From an uncultured Bacteroidales bacterium (GTDB taxonomy: Bacteria > Bacteroidota > Bacteroidia > Bacteroidales > FEN-979): a stretch of DNA of 43,473 nucleotides. Positions 1 to 8,298 of the stretch are shown here, piece after piece. The stretch covers positions 1 through 43,473 of the forward strand of contig CAIJYT010000018.1 of assembly GCA_903824935.1 (NCBI GenBank). The letters run 5' to 3'. Both the position numbers and the translations under genes were made by a program. The notes under the pieces are model-generated. The model did no database searches and was not told where the DNA came from. It was given only the letters and a program-made list of their open reading frames with translations. Each line of letters starts with the position of its first letter. The first letter of the stretch is position 1.

Positions 1-2
1 AC

Positions 3-1091
3 CTACCCTTTATAGAATGGGAACTTCACAACGTGGGCTTTCAGCACTTTCTCTCTTACTTTCACATAAATCGTTGAGCCTTCTTTTGATAGCTCAGCAG
101 GGACATATCCCATTCCAACGGGGAATTTTAAGGTAGGTCCCATGGAACCCGAGGTAACCTCACCTATCCTGTTCCCGGCTGCATCGGTGATATCGTAACC
201 GTGGCGGGGTATCCCCTTGTCGTCCATCACGAAGCCGACCAGGCGGTGTTTTACGCCTTCGTTCTTCTGCTTTAATAAATATGCCTTATCAATGAAGTCC
301 TTGGCATCGGTGAACTTGGTGATCCAGCCCAGGCCTGCTTCAATGGGTGAAGTGGTATCGTTGATATCATTCCCGTAAAGGCAATATCCCATTTCGAGGC
401 GGAGAGTGTCGCGAGCGGCCAGGCCAATCGGCTTAATGCCGTATTCTTTCCCGGCTTCGAATACCGCTTCGAAAATTTTCGCTGCATCTTCGTTGGCCAT
501 ATAGATCTCGCATCCGCCTGAACCGGTGTAACCCGTGGTAGCGAAGATCACATCCTTAACACCTGCAAAAGTGAGCTTTTTAAAGGTGTAATATTCCATG
601 TCGGTGATAGTTGTATCTGTCAGCTTCTGCATGGCTTCCAGGGCCTTAGGGCCCTGTATGGCCAGCTGGGCGATCTCATCCGAAGCATTATACAATTCGG
701 CGCCCATCTTATTGTTCTTATTGCACCAGGCCCAGTCTTTGTCAATATTAGCGGCGTTCACGACAAGGAGATACGTAACGTCGTCCACCTTGTAAACCAA
801 AAGGTCATCAACGATCCCGCCCTGCCCGTTGGGGAAGCACGAATACTGCACCTTGCCGGGGACAAGCTTTGACGCATCGTTTGATGTGACCCACTGAACA
901 AAATCAAGGGCTTTCGGGCCTTTCACCCAGAACTCGCCCATATGTGAGACATCGAAAACACCAACGCCCTTGCGAACCGTTTCGTGTTCTTCAATAACTC
1001 CTGCATACTGCAGGGGCATGAGATATCCTGCAAATTCAACCATCTTGGCTCCCATGGCCTCATGGAACTTGGTAAAAGCTGTGTTTTTCAT
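3..1091 (-). CDS. gcvT: Aminomethyltransferase, glycine cleavage system T protein
   Basis: Translation [31 protein letters not shown]...[14 protein letters not shown]...[11 protein letters not shown] is typical GcvT. ATG at 1091 is preferred over the 1178 ORF start because a TAAATTTG -7 box lies at 1124-1131 (minus). Confidence 0.93.
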   Translation of the reverse strand: MKNTAFTKFHEAMGAKMVEFAGYLMPLQYAGVIEEHETVRKGVGVFDVSHMGEFWVKGPKALDFVQWVTSNDASKLVPGKVQYSCFPNGQGGIVDDLLVYKVDDVTYLLVVNAANIDKDWAWCNKNNKMGAELYNASDEIAQLAIQGPKALEAMQKLTDTTITDMEYYTFKKLTFAGVKDVIFATTGYTGSGGCEIYMANEDAAKIFEAVFEAGKEYGIKPIGLAARDTLRLEMGYCLYGNDINDTTSPIEAGLGWITKFTDAKDFIDKAYLLKQKNEGVKHRLVGFVMDDKGIPRHGYDITDAAGNRIGEVTSGSMGPTLKFPVGMGYVPAELSKEGSTIYVKVREKVLKAHVVKFPFYKG

Positions 1092-1123
1092 TATAGCGAT
1101 TTTTGAAATGTCGGAGGAAAAAG

Positions 1124-1131
1124 CAAATTTA
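1124..1131 (-). promoter_or_regulatory. Bacteroidota -7 box (TAAATTTG) for gcvT
   Basis: TAnnTTTG match about 33 nt upstream of ATG 1091; no clear -33 seen. Confidence 0.45.
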
Positions 1132-1202
1132 GGAAAATTCTCCACCTTATCCTTGCCCTGTTCACATTTTATAGACATTGTTTATAATTGAGCAGGATTA
1201 TT

Positions 1203-1210
1203 TACTTTTG
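1203..1210 (+). promoter_or_regulatory. Bacteroidota -7 box (TACTTTTG) for capD-like gene
   Basis: TACTTTTG just upstream of ATG 1219, with TTG about 20 nt further upstream. Confidence 0.45.
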
Positions 1211-1218
1211 ATGACGCT

Positions 1219-3093
1219 ATGAACATTTTATCTCTCCGCAGGAACACCCCCAGAGGCATCATCTGGCTTATCGATTTACTTATCGTGCTGGGTTCAATCT
1301 TACTTGCATACCTGCTCAGGTTCAACTTTGACATTCCGGCCAGTGAAAGCAAACCCTTTGCTATCCTGATCCCATGGATACTGGCTGTGAGAGGTATCAG
1401 TTTCGCTGTCTCCCGCACCCATGCCGGCCTGATCCGTTATACCAGCACTGCGGATGGCCTCAGGGTGGTTGTTACGCTTCTCGCAGGAAGCGCCGTGCTT
1501 GGGTTAACCAACATTGTCACCTGGTTCACCATGCACTGGTTCATGATACCTACCACCATCATCGTGCTTGAGTTCCTGATCACCTCGGTAGGCATGATAC
1601 TTTTCAGGACCATTGTAAAGATCGCCTGGCTTGAGTTCCAGAACCCCGGAGGCCAGAGGGTTGACGTGATCATTTACGGCGCCGGCGAGGAAGGCATCAA
1701 TGCAAAGCATGTGATGGACCGCGATGCTGCAACAAGGTATAAGGTGATCGCCTTTATTGACGAGGATAAGGGGAAGCAGCATAAGAAACTTGAAAGGGTG
1801 GACATCCATCCCCCTTCTAAGCTGGAGTCTTTGCTGAGTGACCGCACGGTTGCCCAGCTCATCCTTGCATATCATCCCGTTGATGCGGCATACAAGCAGG
1901 AGCTTGTTGATCTCTGCCTCAAATACGACACTAAAGTCCTTGCGGTACCTCCCGCGATCCACTGGGTCAACGGACAACTCAGTTTCTCCCAGATCCGCCT
2001 TGTAAATATTGAAGACCTGCTCGAGAGGGATGTGATAGAACTCAATATGGAGGAGATCAGCAGGTACCTTCATAATAAAGTCGTGATGATCACCGGCGCA
2101 GCAGGTTCTATAGGTTCCGAGATCGTGCGCCAGGTGGCAAAGTTCGGGCCCACCCGCCTGGTACTGGTAGATTATGCCGAAACCCCTCTTCACAGCCTCG
2201 AACTGGAATGCAGGGAGTCTATCCGCGGCACCGAAATTGACTTTATCCTGGGTAATGTTTGTAATGTACTGCGGATGAGGTCGCTCTTTGAGCAATACAA
2301 ACCCGAAATCCTCTTTCATGCTGCAGCCTACAAACATGTCCCGGTGCAGGAAGCCCATCCCGGCGAAGCCGTCTTTACCAATGTGCACGGTACCCGCGTT
2401 ATGGCTGACCTTTCAATGGAATTCGGGGTGAGTAAATTCATTATGATCTCTACGGATAAGGCAGTGAACCCCACCAGCGTAATGGGGGCGAGCAAGCGCA
2501 TCGCCGAGATTTACTGCCAGGCCATGAACAAACTTAACAAGACCTCGTTCATCACCACCCGTTTCGGGAATGTGCTCGGGTCAAACGGATCGGTGATACC
2601 TCTCTTCAGGCAGCAGATAGAAAAAGGCGGGCCGCTTACGGTTACACATCCCGAGGTCACAAGATTTTTCATGACAATCCCGGAAGCCTGCCGACTGGTG
2701 CTCGAAGCCGGCGCGATGGGAGAAGGAGGTGAGATCTATATTTTCGACATGGGCAAACCTGTAAAGATCATCGATCTTGCCAAACGCATGATAAAGCTTT
2801 CAGGACTGGAACCCGGCAAGGATATCATGATAGAATATACAGGCATGCGGCCGGGCGAAAAGCTGTATGAAGAGCTGCTTGACCTCCACGAGAACACACT
2901 GCCCACGCATCATCCCCTGATCATGATAGCAAAAGTAAGGGAGCAGGATATTGATCAGGTACGTTCTGATATTGACGAACTCGTGAACCTTTCTGCCGGG
3001 GCCGGAGATACGGATGTGGTGCGGAAGATGAAACAGATAGTCCCGGAATACAAAAGCCAGAATTCGGTTTACGAAGCACTGGACAAAAATTAA
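1219..3093 (+). CDS. Membrane-anchored nucleoside-diphosphate-sugar epimerase/dehydratase (CapD/WbpM/PglF family)
   Basis: N-terminal TM segments, then MITGAAGSIGSEIVRQ, HAAAYKHVPVQE, STDKAVNPTSVMGASKRIAE, GMRPGEKLYEELL. Confidence 0.93.
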   Translation: MNILSLRRNTPRGIIWLIDLLIVLGSILLAYLLRFNFDIPASESKPFAILIPWILAVRGISFAVSRTHAGLIRYTSTADGLRVVVTLLAGSAVLGLTNIVTWFTMHWFMIPTTIIVLEFLITSVGMILFRTIVKIAWLEFQNPGGQRVDVIIYGAGEEGINAKHVMDRDAATRYKVIAFIDEDKGKQHKKLERVDIHPPSKLESLLSDRTVAQLILAYHPVDAAYKQELVDLCLKYDTKVLAVPPAIHWVNGQLSFSQIRLVNIEDLLERDVIELNMEEISRYLHNKVVMITGAAGSIGSEIVRQVAKFGPTRLVLVDYAETPLHSLELECRESIRGTEIDFILGNVCNVLRMRSLFEQYKPEILFHAAAYKHVPVQEAHPGEAVFTNVHGTRVMADLSMEFGVSKFIMISTDKAVNPTSVMGASKRIAEIYCQAMNKLNKTSFITTRFGNVLGSNGSVIPLFRQQIEKGGPLTVTHPEVTRFFMTIPEACRLVLEAGAMGEGGEIYIFDMGKPVKIIDLAKRMIKLSGLEPGKDIMIEYTGMRPGEKLYEELLDLHENTLPTHHPLIMIAKVREQDIDQVRSDIDELVNLSAGAGDTDVVRKMKQIVPEYKSQNSVYEALDKN

Positions 3094-3190
3094 ATAGCGA
3101 AGTAGCGAAGTAGCGAAGTAGCGAAAGTTTTCCTTAGTAATAATCGACATATTATTTCGCCATTTCGCTACCTCGCTACTTCGCTACTTT
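3092..3190. repeat. Palindromic 8-bp tandem array, TAGCGAAG family (arm 1 3092-3125, arm 2 3154-3190)
   Basis: aatagcga agtagcga agtagcga agtagcga aag ... tttcgccatttcgctacctcgctacttcgctacttt; the second arm is approximately the reverse complement of the first. Confidence 0.9.
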
Positions 3191-3205
3191 GTTTTTTCGC
3201 CACTT

Positions 3206-4159
3206 ATGAAAAAAATGCCCGTCATCCTCGGTCCTACTGCCTGCGGGAAAACCGCGGTGGCCGCCCGTCTCGCGTATGAGATGGACGGCGAAGTGATCTC
3301 GGCCGATTCAAGGCAGGTTTATCGTGGAATGGATATCGGTTCAGGAAAGGATCTCGGTGATTATATCGTTGAAGGCCGGCAGATCCCTTACCACCTGGTC
3401 GATATCGCAGAACCAGGTTACGAGTACAACATCTTCGAGTATCAGAGGGATTTTACCAAAGCTTATGGTGATATTGTTAAGCGGGGTAAACTTCCAGTGC
3501 TTTGCGGCGGCAGCGGGATGTACCTTGAAGCCGTGCTCAAAGCTTATTCTTTGCCCGAAGCCCCCTCAGACCACGGCTTTGCCAGGCTGATGCAATCCAT
3601 GGATGAGCATGCCCTGCTGCACGAACTCAGTCAATTTAAGAAACTCCACAGTACAACAGATACCGTTGATCGCAACCGGATGCTTAGAGCATTGGAAATA
3701 GAGATTAAGCGCAGGGATGAAAAAGTATCAAATAGCGAAATAGCGAAATGGCGAAATAGCGAAATAAAAACATCATTTCAATCTATCATTTTCGGTATAA
3801 ATCCCGGGCGGGAAACCGTGCGTCAGCGTATCACTTTACGGCTGAAGTCAAGGCTTGAAGGAGGCATGATAGATGAAGTGAGGCGTCTCCAGGACCAGGG
3901 AGTCCCTCCGGCTCGCCTGAAAGCATACGGGCTTGAATACAAATACCTCGCCCTCCATCTCGAAGGCGCATTGAGCTATGACGAAATGTTCAGGCTTCTC
4001 AACATCTCCATCCACCAGTTCGCCAAACGGCAAATGACCTGGTTCCGCCGCATGGAGCGACAGGGCATGAGAATACATTGGATCGAAGGCGACCTGTCAT
4101 CCGAAGAAAAAGTTAAAAGGATAAGGGAAATAATTGGAAGTAGCGAAGTAGCGAAATAA
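3206..4159 (+). CDS. miaA: tRNA dimethylallyltransferase
   Basis: MPVILGPTACGKTAVAARLA, ISADSRQVYRGMDIGSGK, YEYNIFEYQRDF, GGSGMYLEAVL, NISIHQFAKRQMTWFRR. Confidence 0.95.
   Translation: MKKMPVILGPTACGKTAVAARLAYEMDGEVISADSRQVYRGMDIGSGKDLGDYIVEGRQIPYHLVDIAEPGYEYNIFEYQRDFTKAYGDIVKRGKLPVLCGGSGMYLEAVLKAYSLPEAPSDHGFARLMQSMDEHALLHELSQFKKLHSTTDTVDRNRMLRALEIEIKRRDEKVSNSEIAKWRNSEIKTSFQSIIFGINPGRETVRQRITLRLKSRLEGGMIDEVRRLQDQGVPPARLKAYGLEYKYLALHLEGALSYDEMFRLLNISIHQFAKRQMTWFRRMERQGMRIHWIEGDLSSEEKVKRIREIIGSSEVAK
3730..3766 (+). repeat. TAGCGAA-family octamer array inside miaA, read in frame
   Basis: aaatagcg aaatagcg aaatggcg aaatagcg aaata, translated as NSEIAKWRNSEI. Confidence 0.85.
4139..4159 (+). 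repeat. TAGCGAA-family array forming the last codons and stop of miaA
   Basis: agtagcgaagtagcgaaataa encodes ..SSEVAK*. Confidence 0.8.
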
Positions 4160-4165
4160 TTTCAT

Positions 4166-4186
4166 TGACTGCCGACTGCAGACTGC
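4166..4186. repeat. GACTGCC-family heptamer array between miaA and the convergent ORF
   Basis: gactgccgactgcagactgcc: three 7-bp units. Confidence 0.75.
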
Positions 4187-4189
4187 CTT

Positions 4190-4597
4190 CTACAGCATTC
4201 CTGCCTGCCTCATGATCTCGGCAAGCTTTGGCTGGGATTTGGACAATTCCCTCAGTACCGTCTTAATTTTTTCCTCCTCTCGTTTCATAGGCGCAAGTGA
4301 GAGTTTCCTGTCCCAGAATGCAAACCCGAAAACACTAAATATCATGGTCAAAAAAATACCGATGATCGCCCACAGAAAGTTAAATAGCTGATCAAATCGC
4401 TTGTCCATATTTTCAAACCGGGTATTGACTGATTCAAACCTGGCCTTCATTTCAGCTTTAACTGCATCCAGATTCTGTTCCGTCCGGATAATCCTGTCCC
4501 GGTCATCCAGGGTGAACGGCACCTCCCTATTTTCAGCCTTTACAAAAACAGGCAGAAGCATTAATAAAACAGAAGCAATTCTCAAAATCTTTCTCAT
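4190..4597 (-). CDS. Small secreted/membrane protein with coiled coil and C-terminal TM segment
   Basis: MRKILRIASVLLMLLPVFVKA signal peptide, heptad-like RFESVNTRFENMDKRFDQL, TM FLWAIIGIFLTMIFSVFGFAF. TACTTTTG box at 4640-4647 (minus). Confidence 0.6.
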   Translation of the reverse strand: MRKILRIASVLLMLLPVFVKAENREVPFTLDDRDRIIRTEQNLDAVKAEMKARFESVNTRFENMDKRFDQLFNFLWAIIGIFLTMIFSVFGFAFWDRKLSLAPMKREEEKIKTVLRELSKSQPKLAEIMRQAGML

Positions 4598-4689
4598 AGT
4601 CTCACGGATTAAATTACATTCCTTAATCCGCCCACATTGCAAAAGTAATACAGATCTGCTGAAATTATTTGAACATGCCGTATTATTAT

Positions 4690-4721
4690 AAAAAAACCGG
4701 CTCCATCAGGAACCGGTTTTT
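4690..4721 (-). terminator. Intrinsic terminator of the S41 protease gene
   Basis: Minus strand: aaccggttcc tgat ggagccggtt tttttat; 10-bp stem with one G-U plus a T tract. Confidence 0.8.
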
Positions 4722-4739
4722 CGCTATTGCGCTATTTCA

Positions 4740-7700
4740 CTACTTAGTCTTATCCGGGAACGGCGGCATACCGGGCAGTTCCTTCGGCAGGTTCTTCAGC
4801 TCGGCTTTCATCTCATCAATGGCCGCATTCAGCTGCTGGTCATCACCTGCATATTCCTTTGCCGGGTCATTGTCGACCACGATATCCGGATCAACCCCGT
4901 GGCCTTCTATGATCCATTCCTTGCCGTCGGTGCTGTATGGCGCAAATTCGGGTCTCATCATGCTCCCACCGTCAACAAATGGCAGTGAACCGCGGATGCC
5001 CACAACGCCTCCCCAGGTCCGGAGACCTATAGCTTTCCCTATCTTCAGTTTCTTGAACTGGTATGGAAAAAGGTCACCGTCGGATGCAGAATAGTTGTCG
5101 ATAAGAATGCACTTCGGTCCTACCTGCATTTCCAGTCGGCCCGGGACAGGTTCGGTGTTCCTCGACATGGTCATCATTGTCATTTCGCGGTTGAGGCGTT
5201 CGATGATCATAGGCGAAACATTGCCACCGCCGTTGCCCCTGTCGTCAATGATAAGGGCACGCTTGTTCAGCTGGGGATAGAAATGTTTCACGAATTCATT
5301 GAGGCCTTCGGCGCTCATGTCGGGAATATGGATATAACCTACTTCACCGTTGGTAGCATCGCTCACTTTTTTGATATTGGCTTCAACCCAGTTGTAATAA
5401 TATAGCTTGGCTTCGTCATCGGTAGGAACGACAAGGGTTTTACGCGCGCCATCCGGCGAAGCCTTTGCATTTACTGTAAGTTCAACCTGGTTCCCTGCCG
5501 TATTCACTAGTGCTTCGTAAATGTCGTTCATGTCCTTGGTGGGCTTGCCGTTGATGGCAATGATGAAATCACCTTCCTTGACATCAACACCAAGTTCCGT
5601 AAGGGGTGAACGTTCTTCGCGGCTCCAGTTCTCTCCTTTGAGAATTTTATCAATATGATAATACCCCGATCCGTCGCGGCTGAGTTTTGCTCCAAGCAAT
5701 CCCAATTTGATGCGTTTGGGTTCGGGCCTGTCACCGCCGCTCACATAAGAATGGCCAATGCTGATTTCTCCAACCATCTCGCCCAGCACATAAGTCAAGT
5801 CATAACGGCTGTTGATATAAGGCAGCAAGGGTTCATATTTCTTTTTCACAGCATCCCAGTTTGCGCCCTGCATATTGGGTGCATAGAGGAAATATTTCAT
5901 CTGCCTCCAGGCTTCATTATAAATCTGGGCCCATTCGGATTTCAGGTCAACAACCAGCTTCATATTTGAAAGGTCAGCCCAGTCTTTCACTTCGACCTTG
6001 CCGCCTTTGGGCAGATCGACAACTGCGTACTTACCCATGGCGCCAACCATCATTTTCTTGAAATCGGCAGAGATATCATAGGTGAAGTAATCGCCAAGTA
6101 TGGTTTCCTTCTTATCTTTCAGGTTGAACATGGCAAGCCCGCCCTGTCCGCGGCGCCCACCTTTGACGTAATATACATTGTCGCCAACAGCCGAAACCCC
6201 GTAATAATTTGAAGCATCGACCGGCAATACTACGATGCGGTCCATAAGCCCGTCCAAATCGATTTTCACATCGGGAACAACATCTTTCTTTTCGTCTTTC
6301 TTCACATCCTTTTTATCATCTTTTTTGTCTGCGGATGGCTGATCGGGTTTCTCATCCTTTTTCACTGCCACTTCATCATTCTCGTATGCGAATGGATTGG
6401 GTGTTGCCTTGGCAAGGGTCACGAAATAGATCCTCGTCATATCACTGTAACTATGGTTCCATTCGGTATTTGAGTAAGTAGGATTGAAATCACGGTTAGA
6501 GGTAAAGAACAGGTATTTGCCGTCATTGCTGAAAGCGGGGTCGCCCGAACTGTACCATGCATCGGTCACCGCGGTTTTCTTCTTAGAGGCAAGCTCATAA
6601 ATGTATACTATGCCGAACGAACGGCGGTCGGGATAAGCATACGTGATCCATTTTGAATCGGGGGACCAGGAGTAGTTGTTGAACTCCCAGGCTTTGGCCT
6701 GGTCAACCACCGTGACATCCTTCGAATCGATATCCACATACTGCAGTCTCAGCATTTTATCGGCCCATAAAAGTTTTTTGCTGTCGGGCGACCATGAAAC
6801 AGAATATTTATAGGTATCTGCATTTTTAGTAAGCTGGATCACATCTCCCGTTCCATCCTGCTTTTCGATGAAGATCTCGTCCTCACCGGTGCGGTCGGAA
6901 ATGAAAGCGATATACTTTCCGTCGGGCGACCAGGCTACGTCGCGGTTATGAACACCTTTGGTCTGGGTGATATTGCGGGTAATCCCGCTCTTTGCAGGTA
7001 CTGTCCAAACATCACCGCGTGCATCGAAGGCAAGGCGCTTGCCGTCGGGCGAAATTGAAGATGAATTGATGAACTTGCTTGCATCTTTCAGCTGGTTCCT
7101 CCCGGTGATGAGGTCATTGGCGATATTGACAACAACCTTGTTGTATTTCTGGGTGGCCAGGTCGAAGACGTAAAGGAATCCACCGTTCTCAAAAATAATC
7201 GAATTGTCGCCCAGTGAAGGGAACTTGATGTCAAACTCTGTGAAGTTGGTCACCTTTTTGGTTTCTTTTGTTTTCAGGTCGTAAACAAAAAGGTTCATGA
7301 TGCGGTCTCGGTCCGAAGCAAAATAGATCTTGTCGCCGGTCCACATCGGGAAAATATCCTGGGCAGGATTATTCGTGACGTTAACAGTTTCTTTGGATTT
7401 GAAATCGTAGATCCAGATATCGTCGGCCATGCCCCCGCGGTAATACTTCCAGGTGCGGAATTCGCGGAAAACGCGATTGTAGGCAAGTTTTGACTTATCG
7501 GGCGAATAGCTGCAGAATCCACCGGCCGGCAATGGAAGTTCTTCGCTGAGCCCTCCCTTGACGCTGGTGATAAAAAGCTGTCCTTTGAAATCATTGAAGG
7601 TTTGCTTGCGCGAACGGTAAACGATGTTTTCATTGTCTTTCCAGGTCATCACGACATTGTTCGGGCCCATGCGGTCCGATACATCATCGCGGTTCAGGGT

Positions 7701-8018
7701 AGCCGTATAAGTGAGGCGTACAGGTACTCCGCCATCCGCAGGGATAATATACACTTCGGTATTCCCGTCATACTGGGCGGTGAAGGCAATCTGTTTTCCA
7801 TCGGGTGAAAAACGGGCGAACATTTCGAACCCGTTCTCGTCGTTGGTCAGTTTACGGGCAGTGCCCCCGTTCTTGTCGACCGTGTAAAGGTCTCCGGCAT
7901 AGGTAAATACAATCTGGTTCCCGTGAATGGCGGGAAAGCGCATAAGCCTTGCCTCGGTCTGGGCTGCAACGAGCCCGATAAGCAATATGGCAAATAAAGT
8001 CAGGCTGATTTTTTTCAT
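4740..8018 (-). CDS. Tricorn-like protease: TolB/PD40 beta-propeller, PDZ and S41 peptidase domains, secreted
   Basis: Signal peptide MKKISLTLFAILLIGLVAAQ; repeated SPDGKxIAF motifs; PDZ-like GVDVKEGDFIIAINGKPTKDMNDIYEAL; GGNVSPMIIERLNRE and DNYSASDGDLFPYQFKKLKIGKAIGLRTWGG. ATG 8018 with TAAATTTG box at 8058-8065. Confidence 0.88.
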   Translation of the reverse strand: MKKISLTLFAILLIGLVAAQTEARLMRFPAIHGNQIVFTYAGDLYTVDKNGGTARKLTNDENGFEMFARFSPDGKQIAFTAQYDGNTEVYIIPADGGVPVRLTYTATLNRDDVSDRMGPNNVVMTWKDNENIVYRSRKQTFNDFKGQLFITSVKGGLSEELPLPAGGFCSYSPDKSKLAYNRVFREFRTWKYYRGGMADDIWIYDFKSKETVNVTNNPAQDIFPMWTGDKIYFASDRDRIMNLFVYDLKTKETKKVTNFTEFDIKFPSLGDNSIIFENGGFLYVFDLATQKYNKVVVNIANDLITGRNQLKDASKFINSSSISPDGKRLAFDARGDVWTVPAKSGITRNITQTKGVHNRDVAWSPDGKYIAFISDRTGEDEIFIEKQDGTGDVIQLTKNADTYKYSVSWSPDSKKLLWADKMLRLQYVDIDSKDVTVVDQAKAWEFNNYSWSPDSKWITYAYPDRRSFGIVYIYELASKKKTAVTDAWYSSGDPAFSNDGKYLFFTSNRDFNPTYSNTEWNHSYSDMTRIYFVTLAKATPNPFAYENDEVAVKKDEKPDQPSADKKDDKKDVKKDEKKDVVPDVKIDLDGLMDRIVVLPVDASNYYGVSAVGDNVYYVKGGRRGQGGLAMFNLKDKKETILGDYFTYDISADFKKMMVGAMGKYAVVDLPKGGKVEVKDWADLSNMKLVVDLKSEWAQIYNEAWRQMKYFLYAPNMQGANWDAVKKKYEPLLPYINSRYDLTYVLGEMVGEISIGHSYVSGGDRPEPKRIKLGLLGAKLSRDGSGYYHIDKILKGENWSREERSPLTELGVDVKEGDFIIAINGKPTKDMNDIYEALVNTAGNQVELTVNAKASPDGARKTLVVPTDDEAKLYYYNWVEANIKKVSDATNGEVGYIHIPDMSAEGLNEFVKHFYPQLNKRALIIDDRGNGGGNVSPMIIERLNREMTMMTMSRNTEPVPGRLEMQVGPKCILIDNYSASDGDLFPYQFKKLKIGKAIGLRTWGGVVGIRGSLPFVDGGSMMRPEFAPYSTDGKEWIIEGHGVDPDIVVDNDPAKEYAGDDQQLNAAIDEMKAELKNLPKELPGMPPFPDKTK

Positions 8019-8057
8019 ATGATTTTGGGGATTAATGAACATCAGGAAATTAAAAAG

Positions 8058-8065
8058 CAAATTTA
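8058..8065 (-). promoter_or_regulatory. Bacteroidota -7 box (TAAATTTG) for the S41 protease gene
   Basis: caaattta on the plus strand, 40 nt upstream of ATG 8018. Confidence 0.4.
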
Positions 8066-8220
8066 TTGATTTCAATGTATCAGGCGGCAGAAATCGGTGA
8101 AACCCGCGGAAAAGTCGTTGAGACACATTTATTCTTGTAATTTCTGCGGATGAGTGAGTGGGTAGTCCCCGCGTTTTTGGATTTTGCGCAAATCCTTCCG
8201 CACTGCCGGTGGAAATCAGT

Positions 8221-8251
8221 TTTGATCCGCCCTGAAACCTGTATAATTTTG
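8221..8251 (+). promoter_or_regulatory. Bacteroidota promoter: TTTG (-33) / TAATTTTG (-7)
   Basis: TTTG at 8221-8224 and TAATTTTG at 8244-8251 with 19-nt spacing, upstream of ATG 8299. Confidence 0.55.
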
Positions 8252-8298
8252 GATCGTGAAAGACATCAAACATCAGAAAACTAAAAGAAAGAGATATC

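Noticed and set aside
1504-2388. 294-aa minus-strand ORF opposite the capD-like gene
   Set aside because: Antisense shadow of a well-supported CDS; no recognisable domain; similar shadows occur under many genes here.
6270-6380. Lys/Asp-rich stretch in the S41 protease (KKDEKPDQPSADKKDDKKDVKKDEKKD) as another micro-array invasion
   Set aside because: Low-complexity linker between domains; the DNA is not one of the heptad families and such linkers are common in this protease type.
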